Shown here: piece after piece, positions 1 to 5,555 of the stretch
How positions within the stretch are numbered: position 1 is the first letter of the stretch
How the letters are laid out: every line of letters begins with the position of its first letter
Assembly (NCBI GenBank): GCA_022360595.1
Contig: JAKSCN010000122.1
Coordinates: forward strand, 1-8,906
Source: Chromatiales bacterium
GTDB taxonomy: Bacteria; Pseudomonadota; Gammaproteobacteria; Chromatiales; Chromatiaceae
Length of the DNA stretch: 8,906 nucleotides
Reading direction: 5' to 3'
Translations under genes and position numbers: made by a program
Notes under the pieces: model-generated
Told to the model about the DNA's origin: nothing
Seen by the model: the letters and a program-made list of their open reading frames with translations, nothing else
Databases searched by the model: none

Positions 1-636
1 ATGCTTTACCTGCTCAGCACGCCTTTCGCCGCCCAACAACTGGCCGGAGAGCTGGAGCAACAGGTGGCGCCTATCGATAGCCAAGCGCCGGAGATTCGCC
101 AGGCCCAAGCCATTCTGGTGCTCGGGGGCGGTCGTTACACCAATGCCCCGGAGTACGGCAGCGACACCGTCGGCCCGATGCTGCTTGAGCGCCTGCGCTT
201 TGCCGCCAGGCTCTCCCGGGAGACAGGCTTACCGATTATTCCCAGCGGTGGCAGTGACCCACGTAAAGGCCAGCCAGAGGCAGACTTGGCGAAACAGGTG
301 CTGGAGCAATCTTTTCAAGCGCCCGTGGTGGCGGTGGAGAACCGCAGCCGCACCACCTGGGAGAACGCCCAGTTCAGCGCCGAACTGCTAAAAGAGTTGA
401 ATATCAGTAAAGTGTTGCTGGTCACCCACGCCTGGCACATTCCCCGGGCAGAGCGCGCCTTCCAGCACTTCAATGTAGATATCATCCCTGCACCCACCTG
501 CTACATCAGCAGCGCCAGCAATCAACAGGGCTACTGGACCTGGCTCCCCTCTGCCGATGCGCTGCAGAACAACTACCGTCTGCTGCATGAATACGCCGGG
601 GACTACTGGTATCAGGTGAAAACCTTATCGCTGTAA
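1..636 (+). CDS. DUF218 (ElyC/YdcF-like) envelope protein, 5' end probably cut by the window
   Basis: The 211 visible residues match the DUF218 fold. They show a strand-plus-glycine motif AILVLGGGRY (37-46), SGGSDP (82-87), an acidic/Ala stretch EADLA (93-97), the ENRSRTTWEN segment (113-122) and VTHAWHIPRA (141-150). These are the family's conserved blocks in the right order. Family members such as E. coli ElyC are about 250 residues with two N-terminal membrane helices. Here the first residues (MLYLLSTPFA) look like the end of the second helix, so the ATG at base 1 is probably internal and the true start lies upstream. ElyC is linked to envelope and peptidoglycan or lipid-carrier homeostasis in E. 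coli; the biochemical activity of the family is poorly defined, so only the family is called here. The gene ends 4 bp from the convergent fxsA stop, which leaves no room for a terminator between them. Confidence 0.85.
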   Translation: MLYLLSTPFAAQQLAGELEQQVAPIDSQAPEIRQAQAILVLGGGRYTNAPEYGSDTVGPMLLERLRFAARLSRETGLPIIPSGGSDPRKGQPEADLAKQVLEQSFQAPVVAVENRSRTTWENAQFSAELLKELNISKVLLVTHAWHIPRAERAFQHFNVDIIPAPTCYISSASNQQGYWTWLPSADALQNNYRLLHEYAGDYWYQVKTLSL

Positions 637-640
637 GGCA

Positions 641-1102
641 TCACTTATCATCAGACTCGTCACTGTACTCCCCTTCCAGCACCTTACCGCTGGAGCGAGT
701 TGCCGGATGATCATGAAACGGGCTGCCCGAGACTTGCCCCATCACGCCTTTACGCTTCAGCGTGCTGATAATCATCAAACGCCGCACCGGGGGAATCAGG
801 CAGATAAAGCCAATCACATCGGTCACAAAACCGGGCAACAGCAGCATAACGCCACAGGTGAGCAACACCACACCCTCAACCATTTCGATGGCGGGCACCT
901 CGCCACGCGCCATCGATTCACGCACCCGCATAGCGGTGCTCAGCCCCTGCATGCGCACCAGTGCGCCACCCAGAATTGCGGTAAACAGGGTGAGTAAAAT
1001 CGTCGGTAAGGCGCCGATAACCGAACCCACCTGGATCAGAAAATAGAGCTCAATCAGAGGGGCTCCGACAAACAGGATCAAAAAAATAAATAGTGCTGGC
1101 AT
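641..1102 (-). CDS. fxsA: FxsA family membrane protein
   Basis: This 153-residue inner-membrane protein has hydrophobic helices at about 4-24, 27-47 and 74-107. The short charged loop between them contains the family-typical GGALVRMQGL (45-54), and MLLLPGFVTDVIGF (86-99) is the most recognisable FxsA block. The cytoplasmic tail is hydrophilic and ends in VLEGEY plus an acidic cluster (SDESDDK), and a C-terminal EGE[YF] motif is seen in many FxsA proteins. In E. coli, FxsA overproduction relieves exclusion of phage T7 by the F plasmid, but its normal function is unknown. The ATG at 1102 is chosen because the first helix starts immediately after it. The gene is divergent from cutA and convergent with the DUF218 gene. 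A TATAAT box about 90 bp upstream, followed by an inverted repeat in the leader, probably controls it. Confidence 0.9.
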   Translation of the reverse strand: MPALFIFLILFVGAPLIELYFLIQVGSVIGALPTILLTLFTAILGGALVRMQGLSTAMRVRESMARGEVPAIEMVEGVVLLTCGVMLLLPGFVTDVIGFICLIPPVRRLMIISTLKRKGVMGQVSGSPFHDHPATRSSGKVLEGEYSDESDDK

Positions 1103-1146
1103 AAAAGACTCAACTAGCTACTGGCCGGTTAAATATGGGAGCAAAA

Positions 1147-1184
1147 CCCGCTGAATTCAAGGCCTCCGGCCAATTCCTGGCGGG
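1147..1184 (-). repeat. Interrupted inverted repeat in the presumed fxsA leader
   Basis: Three paired blocks nest around a 3-base loop. CCCGC (1147-1151) pairs with GCGGG (1180-1184), GAATT (1153-1157) with AATTC (1172-1176), and GGCC (1161-1164) with GGCC (1168-1171), giving 14 base pairs in all. The bulges are T/CTG and CAA. Read on the minus strand, the distal arm is followed at once by TTTTGC. The element therefore resembles a weak terminator or attenuator, positioned right after the probable fxsA transcription start. Confidence 0.5.
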
Positions 1185-1188
1185 CGGA

Positions 1189-1216
1189 TTAACATTATAG
1201 AAAAAATGGTTATTGT
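1189..1216 (+). promoter_or_regulatory. Candidate sigma70 promoter for cutA-dsbD-tlpA
   Basis: TTAACA at 1189-1194 matches the -35 consensus at 5 of 6 positions. After 16 bp, TATTGT at 1211-1216 matches the -10 at 4 of 6. The start would fall near 1223, downstream of the TTG at 1213 and about 38 nt before the ATG at 1261, which agrees with the shorter CutA start. The -35 shares one base with the minus-strand TATAAT facing fxsA, so the two promoters could compete. Confidence 0.35.
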
Positions 1217-1220
1217 TCAG
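1194..1220 (-). promoter_or_regulatory. Candidate sigma70 promoter for fxsA
   Basis: On the minus strand there is a perfect TATAAT at 1199-1194. A weak -35-like CTGAAC lies at 1220-1215, with a short 15-bp spacer. Transcription would begin near 1187, giving a leader of roughly 85 nt before the fxsA ATG. The -10 match is exact but the -35 is poor, so an activator or another sigma factor could be involved. Confidence 0.4.
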
Positions 1221-1260
1221 CTCTTTTGCTAGCTCAGAAACAATACGGTATCTTTGCCCG

Positions 1261-1590
1261 ATGCCTGAAAAGACGCTGTTAATCTTTACCACCTGCCCAG
1301 ACCTAGAGAGTGCCGAACGGATTGCCGGCCATCTGGTCGATGAGGGGCTCGCCGCCTGTATTCAGATCACGGCGCCAGTCACCTCGGTGTATATCTGGCA
1401 AGGTCAGCGTGAAAGCGCAGAAGAGCGCGTGCTACAGATAAAAACCGGTGAATCCGTCTACAAAAAGCTGGAGCAACGTATCCTCTCTCTGCACCCCTAT
1501 GAACTTCCGGAGATCATCGCTGTCGGTGTAGAGCAGGGGCTTCCGGGCTATTTGGAATGGGTTCATCGATGCACAAAACAACAAGACTGA
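1261..1590 (+). CDS. cutA: CutA divalent-cation tolerance protein
   Basis: The 109-residue product matches the usual CutA1 length of about 105-115 residues. It has the characteristic LIFTTCPDLESAERIA start, the AACIQI strand (31-36), VTSVYIWQG (40-48), and the HPYELPEIIAV block (78-88) followed by GYLEWV (96-101). CutA forms very stable cytoplasmic trimers with a ferredoxin-like fold. It was named from copper-tolerance mutants in E. coli, where the effect may partly come from the downstream dsbD; its own function remains uncertain. The ATG at 1261 is preferred over an in-frame TTG at 1213 because the extra 16 residues are not CutA-like and would lie upstream of the likely transcription start. 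No strong ribosome-binding site is visible. The 3' end overlaps the start of dsbD, implying translational coupling. Confidence 0.92.
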   Translation: MPEKTLLIFTTCPDLESAERIAGHLVDEGLAACIQITAPVTSVYIWQGQRESAEERVLQIKTGESVYKKLEQRILSLHPYELPEIIAVGVEQGLPGYLEWVHRCTKQQD

Positions 1591-3887
1591 AAACACCACT
1601 TACCACTTTACTACTGCTACTTCTCTTTCTCATCTCCCACCAGCTATTTGCGCAAGAAGATGAATACCTCTTGCCCAAGGAAGCATTTCAGCTCTCGGCC
1701 AGCGCAGACGGCGGTGAACACATTCTGGTCAATTGGAAGATAGCGGAGGGTTACTACCTTTACAGCCAAAAGATCAAACTCGCTTCAGAAAGCGAAGGGA
1801 TTGAGCTGGCCGAGGTAGTACTCCCTAAAGGCAAGATCAAAGAGGATGAGTTCTTCGGCCAGGTCGAGACCTATCGCGATCAGGTACAGATTCGAGTGCC
1901 ACTCAAGCGTGGCGTCAATGCCGGCGACACATTGGTACTGAAAACAGTCTCCCAAGGCTGCGCCGACGCCGGGCTCTGCTACCCACCGCAAACAGAGCGG
2001 GTCAATATTGCACTCCCAACAGTGGCAACACCCTCGCAAGGCAACTCTCTTCAAGCCCTGGCTGGACTCGGCAATAGCCTGGGCCTCAATGAAGAACCCG
2101 ATATCCCGTCACCCGACCAGGCTTTTCAGTTCAACGCAGAGGTTGCCTCGGGTGAACAGTTGCGACTGCTCTGGCAAATCCTGGACGGCACATACCTCTA
2201 CCAAGATCAGATCAAACTGAGCCTGCTCAACGGTGACGGTGTAGTGCTGGGCGACATCCAGATGCCACCAGCGGATATAAAACAGGACGCCATCCGCCTG
2301 GACGGCACAATTGGCGACCTGCCTGTCTACCACAACCAGATCGATTTGCCGGTACCGCTCAAACGCAGTAACACCGCCGCAACTGATATCACCCTGCAGG
2401 TCAAATACCAGGGATGCGCCGAGGCCGGAGTCTGCTACCCACCAATCACTCGCAACATCACCCTAAGCCTCCCAGCCATTGAGATCGCATCAGCAGCACC
2501 GATCGAGACTCAAGCTGCCACGCAGCCATCCCCCAGTTCCACAGCGCCTGCACCGGCAGCCGAGGAACCCATCACCGAGCAAGACCAGATCGCTGCCACC
2601 CTGGCCAACAGTAATACCGGCCTGGTCATTCTGAGCTTCTTCGGTTTTGGACTTTTACTCTCTTTAACCCCCTGCGTCTTCCCGATGATCCCCATCCTCT
2701 CGGGCATTATCGCCGGGCACGGCACCAATATCAGTGTACGCAAGGGCTTCACGCTTTCTATGGTCTATGTGCAGGCCATGGCGCTCACCTACACCGCCGT
2801 TGGTGTTCTAGCCGGATTGTCGGGGGCAAACCTGCAAGCCGCTTTCCAGAACCCCTGGATATTGATCTCCTTCGCCCTGGTCTTCGTCCTGCTGGCCCTC
2901 TCCATGTTTGGTTTCTATGACCTGCAGTTACCGAGCAAGTGGCAGAGCAAGCTGACCGAGGCCAGTAACAAACAGCAAGGTGGCAGCATGGCCGGGGTTG
3001 CCGTCATGGGACTGCTCTCCGCTCTGATCGTGGGCCCCTGTGTTGCCCCCCCTCTATTCGGGGCCTTGATCTACATCGGTCAAACGGGCGACGCCGTTCT
3101 CGGTGGGGTCGCGCTCTATGCGCTATCAATGGGCATGGGTGCACCACTGCTTGCCATCGGCACCTCCGCCGGCAAGCTCCTGCCCCGCGCCGGCGCCTGG
3201 ATGGATGCTGTCAAAGCGGTTTTTGGTGTTGGCCTGCTGGCTGTCGCCATTGTCATGCTGGAACGTATCGTGCCGGCCGCGGTGGCCATGGTTCTGTGGG
3301 GCGCACTGCTCATTGCCAGCGCTATCTATATGGGCGCACTACAACAACTACCGGTTGAGGCCTCCGGCTGGAAGCGCCTGTGGAAAGGCATCGGTGTAGT
3401 GCTACTGGTGTACGGCGCCCTGATGCTGGTCGGCGCTGCCGCCGGTGGTAAGGATACAGTGCAACCACTGCGCGGCCTCGGTTTTGGAGGTGGTGCTGGT
3501 GGGGCTGGCGAAGCGCAGCACCTCAGTTTTAAACGCATCAAGAGTGTCGACGACCTCAATCGAGAGGTGGCTGCGGCTAGCGCCGCGGGTAAACCGACGA
3601 TGCTCGATTTCTACGCTGACTGGTGTGTCTCCTGTAAAGAGATGGAGCGTTACACTTTCTCTGACCCGGCGGTGATCAATGCGCTCGAGGGTGTTGTGCT
3701 CCTGCAAGCAGACGTCACCGCCAACGATGAGGTGGACCAGGCCTTGATGCAGGGACACTTCGGTATCCCCGGACCGCCCAGCATCATGTTCTACGGACGT
3801 GATGGCCAGGAGCGCAAAAATTATCGTGTGGTGGGATTCATGGACGCCGAGAAGTTCGCCCCCCACGTCCAAAAAGCCATCAATTAA
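1557..3887 (+). CDS. dsbD: Thiol:disulfide interchange protein DsbD with two tandem N-terminal (alpha) domains
   Basis: DsbD passes electrons from cytoplasmic thioredoxin through its membrane domain to periplasmic substrates such as DsbC and cytochrome c maturation proteins. Residues are numbered from the ATG at 1557. A signal peptide (cleavage likely after LFA, residue 32) is followed by alpha domain 1 (about 37-155) with GCADAGLCYPP, C135/C141. Alpha domain 2 (about 185-306) has GCAEAGVCYPP, C287/C293. An Ala/Pro-rich linker (307-340) leads to a multi-helix membrane domain (about 353-628) with LTPCVFP (C373) and VGPCVAPP (C495). A Gly-rich linker (640-651) precedes a thioredoxin domain with DWCVSCKEME (C690/C693). 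All eight cysteines fall into these four pairs. The protein is 776 residues against 565 in E. coli; the excess is largely the extra alpha domain. Translation may begin at 1557 or at the ATG at 1569 (MHKTTRLK), which gives a more conventional signal peptide; both overlap cutA. The tlpA gene follows after 15 bp. Confidence 0.95.
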   Translation: MGSSMHKTTRLKTPLTTLLLLLLFLISHQLFAQEDEYLLPKEAFQLSASADGGEHILVNWKIAEGYYLYSQKIKLASESEGIELAEVVLPKGKIKEDEFFGQVETYRDQVQIRVPLKRGVNAGDTLVLKTVSQGCADAGLCYPPQTERVNIALPTVATPSQGNSLQALAGLGNSLGLNEEPDIPSPDQAFQFNAEVASGEQLRLLWQILDGTYLYQDQIKLSLLNGDGVVLGDIQMPPADIKQDAIRLDGTIGDLPVYHNQIDLPVPLKRSNTAATDITLQVKYQGCAEAGVCYPPITRNITLSLPAIEIASAAPIETQAATQPSPSSTAPAPAAEEPITEQDQIAATLANSNTGLVILSFFGFGLLLSLTPCVFPMIPILSGIIAGHGTNISVRKGFTLSMVYVQAMALTYTAVGVLAGLSGANLQAAFQNPWILISFALVFVLLALSMFGFYDLQLPSKWQSKLTEASNKQQGGSMAGVAVMGLLSALIVGPCVAPPLFGALIYIGQTGDAVLGGVALYALSMGMGAPLLAIGTSAGKLLPRAGAWMDAVKAVFGVGLLAVAIVMLERIVPAAVAMVLWGALLIASAIYMGALQQLPVEASGWKRLWKGIGVVLLVYGALMLVGAAAGGKDTVQPLRGLGFGGGAGGAGEAQHLSFKRIKSVDDLNREVAAASAAGKPTMLDFYADWCVSCKEMERYTFSDPAVINALEGVVLLQADVTANDEVDQALMQGHFGIPGPPSIMFYGRDGQERKNYRVVGFMDAEKFAPHVQKAIN

Positions 3888-3902
3888 AAGCGATCGGATT
3901 TA

Positions 3903-4430
3903 ATGAAAAAAGCAGCATCTATTTTCTTGTTATTAGCGGCTGTGGCGGTAGCCGGGTGGTTCGGCTACCAATTCACGCTACAGTCACCGGAAGGTGGGTT
4001 GAATACAGCCGAAAACCACCCACTCCCCGACCGCAGTTTCCCCGATCTGGAGGGTAACCTGCGCAATCTGCAGGAGTGGAAAGGGAAAGTGCTGGTGGTC
4101 AACTTCTGGGCCACCTGGTGCCCCCCTTGCCGCAAAGAGATGCCGCTGTTTATCGAAACACAGGCAAAGTACGCCAATACCGACCTCCAGTTTATTGGCA
4201 TCGCCATTGATGACCCGGACATGGTGCAGGACTTCTACGATGTCTACGATATCAACTTTCCGGTACTGATCGGCGACCCCAAGGCGATCGAAATGGCCAA
4301 CAACCTGGGCAACCGTTTCGACAGTCTGCCATTTACCGCCGTCTTTGACCGCTCCGGCGCCACCCGTTATATCCAGGCTGGCGAAATAACCCCCACGGAC
4401 CTTGAACGCGAAGTGATACCGCTGCTCTAA
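3903..4430 (+). CDS. TlpA/ResA-like membrane-anchored periplasmic thioredoxin
   Basis: The 175-residue product has an N-terminal signal anchor (MKK, then hydrophobic residues 4-22). It is followed by a redoxin/AhpC-TSA type thioredoxin fold. The start of the fold is FPDLEGNLRNLQEWKGK (46-62), typical of TlpA-family proteins. The active site is NFWATWCPPCRKEMP, with C73 and C76. The cis-proline loop is SLPFTAVFD (141-149, P143). The WCPPC signature is usual for reducing periplasmic thioredoxins such as TlpA, ResA and CcmG. The position 15 bp after dsbD suggests co-expression and that DsbD keeps this protein reduced; that is inference from context. Its substrates could be apocytochrome c, copper-centre assembly proteins or other oxidised thiols, and the sequence does not decide between them. 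No cysteine sits at a lipobox, so an uncleaved membrane anchor is more likely than a lipoprotein. Confidence 0.9.
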   Translation: MKKAASIFLLLAAVAVAGWFGYQFTLQSPEGGLNTAENHPLPDRSFPDLEGNLRNLQEWKGKVLVVNFWATWCPPCRKEMPLFIETQAKYANTDLQFIGIAIDDPDMVQDFYDVYDINFPVLIGDPKAIEMANNLGNRFDSLPFTAVFDRSGATRYIQAGEITPTDLEREVIPLL

Positions 4431-4616
4431 CTGCCGCAATTTTGCTGGAAAATTGTCGCGATCTTGAGGCTAACGTACAACAAATCTAGACAACACCCAC
4501 TATTTCAGAGAAAATTTGCGCGTTGATGATCCACGACCGCCACAATCCACCGTGGCGGCCAATGTTAACATCGTGCAACCAGCAGGCTTGTGCGCTGAAC
4601 CCCTGGTAACGAAGAG
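4431..4616. other. Non-coding spacer between tlpA and aroQ with two small hairpins
   Basis: No convincing gene is present in these 186 bases. Two perfect inverted repeats are visible. CAATTTT/AAAATTG (4437-4443 and 4449-4455, 5-base loop) is AT-rich and sits just after the tlpA stop. CCGCCAC/GTGGCGG (4537-4543 and 4552-4558, 8-base loop) is GC-rich but has no T tract. The palindrome ATGTTAACAT follows at 4562-4571. A weak promoter candidate, TTGAGG (4464-4469), 17 bp, TAGACA (4487-4492), could drive aroQ-accBC and would place both the GC hairpin and the palindrome in the aroQ leader. Confidence 0.45.
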
Positions 4617-5060
4617 ATGTCCACCATTCTGGTACTTAATGGCCCTAACCTTAATCTGTTGGGCACCCGCGAGCCAAAACACTATGGCAACGACTCTCTC
4701 GATCAGATAAACCAGCGTCTACAAACCATCGTAAAAGCGGCTGGACATACCCTGGCGTTCCACCAGAGTAATGCTGAACACACCCTGATTGAGCTGATCC
4801 ATGAAGCCCCCAATCAGGATGTCGCGTATATCCTGTTCAATCCTGCCGCCTTCACTCACACCAGTGTCGCCCTGAGGGATGCACTGCTCGGCGTGGGCAT
4901 ACCGTTTATTGAGATTCACCTCTCCAACGTCCATGCTCGGGAACCCTTTCGGAAGCACTCCTATTTTTCAGACATTGCCCAAGGCGTTATCAGCGGTTTT
5001 GGAGCCCAGGGCTACGAGCTAGCCCTGCAGGCAGCCCTCAGCCGCCTTGACGACGCCTAG
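4617..5060 (+). CDS. aroQ: 3-dehydroquinate dehydratase, type II
   Basis: AroQ converts 3-dehydroquinate to 3-dehydroshikimate in the shikimate pathway, in the cytoplasm, usually as a dodecamer. The 147 residues match the family's size. Conserved blocks are LNGPNLNLLGTREP (7-20) with the catalytic Arg18 and Tyr23, FNPAAFTHTSVALRDAL (74-90) carrying substrate-binding Asn75 and His81, and IEIHLSNVHAREPFR (98-112) with the catalytic His101. The SYFSDIAQGVISGFGAQGY block (115-133) completes the signature. The start at 4617 gives the standard MSTILVLNGPN beginning; a purine-rich GAAGAG directly abuts the ATG, so the ribosome-binding site is closer than usual. accB begins 28 bp after the stop. Linkage of aroQ to accBC is common in proteobacteria and points to co-transcription. 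Confidence 0.96.
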   Translation: MSTILVLNGPNLNLLGTREPKHYGNDSLDQINQRLQTIVKAAGHTLAFHQSNAEHTLIELIHEAPNQDVAYILFNPAAFTHTSVALRDALLGVGIPFIEIHLSNVHAREPFRKHSYFSDIAQGVISGFGAQGYELALQAALSRLDDA

Positions 5061-5088
5061 CCACAGAAACTTTTAGAGACAAAACAAA

Positions 5089-5538
5089 ATGGATATCAGA
5101 AAAGTAAAAAAACTGATCGAACTGCTCGAAGAGTCCGATATCGCAGAGATCGAAATTCATGAAAATGAAGAGTCTGTGCGTATCAGCCGGGTCAGCTCCA
5201 TCGCTCCGGCGATGGCTCCCGCCGCACCCGTGGTTGCCGCACCGGCGCCTGCCGCCGCGCCAGCCCCGGCCGCAGAACAGCCCGCTGCCGAGGAAGAGAT
5301 CAGCGGCCATAAGGTTTTGTCCCCCATGGTGGGCACCTTCTATCGGGCTCCGACACCAGGCGCCAAGCCCTTTGTCACCGAAGGCCAGACAGTCAGCGCA
5401 GGCGATACCCTCTGCATCATTGAGGCGATGAAGATTCTAAACCAGATCGAAAGTGATAAGTCAGGGACTATCAAGAAAATCCTGGTGGAAAACGGCCAGC
5501 CTATTGAATACAACCAACCCCTGTTTATCATCGAATAA
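5089..5538 (+). CDS. accB: Biotin carboxyl carrier protein of acetyl-CoA carboxylase
   Basis: AccB carries the biotin that AccC carboxylates and from which carboxyl is passed to acetyl-CoA, the first committed step of fatty acid synthesis. The N-terminal helix (MDIRKVKKLIELLEESDIAEIEI) is typical. It is followed by an Ala/Pro-rich flexible linker (39-67) and a C-terminal biotinyl domain (73-149). The biotin attachment motif is EAMKILNQIE with Lys115. The APTPGAKPFVTEGQ stretch (87-100) corresponds to the protruding thumb that distinguishes AccB from lipoyl and many other biotinyl domains. At 149 residues it is close to E. coli AccB (156). The usual Met two residues from the biotinyl Lys is Leu here (KIL rather than KMM), a common substitution. 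The gene ends in two consecutive TAA stops, and accC begins 17 bp after the first. Confidence 0.96.
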   Translation: MDIRKVKKLIELLEESDIAEIEIHENEESVRISRVSSIAPAMAPAAPVVAAPAPAAAPAPAAEQPAAEEEISGHKVLSPMVGTFYRAPTPGAKPFVTEGQTVSAGDTLCIIEAMKILNQIESDKSGTIKKILVENGQPIEYNQPLFIIE

Positions 5539-5555
5539 TAACCCCTGGGGAAGCC

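Noticed and set aside
1213..1260. A TTG-started N-terminal extension of CutA
   Set aside because: The 16 extra residues are not CutA-like, the ATG at 1261 gives the standard length, and the likely transcription start is downstream of the TTG.
3402..3872. A 156-codon minus-strand ORF inside dsbD
   Set aside because: It lies wholly antisense to the well-supported DsbD thioredoxin domain, with no domain match visible.
3984..4439. A 151-codon minus-strand ORF opposite the TlpA-like gene
   Set aside because: It is fully antisense to a clear thioredoxin-fold gene and has no recognisable product.
4516..4710. A 64-codon plus-strand ORF before and into aroQ, considered as a leader peptide
   Set aside because: It overlaps the aroQ start in another frame, has no clear ribosome-binding site or runs of regulatory codons, and does not end near aroQ.
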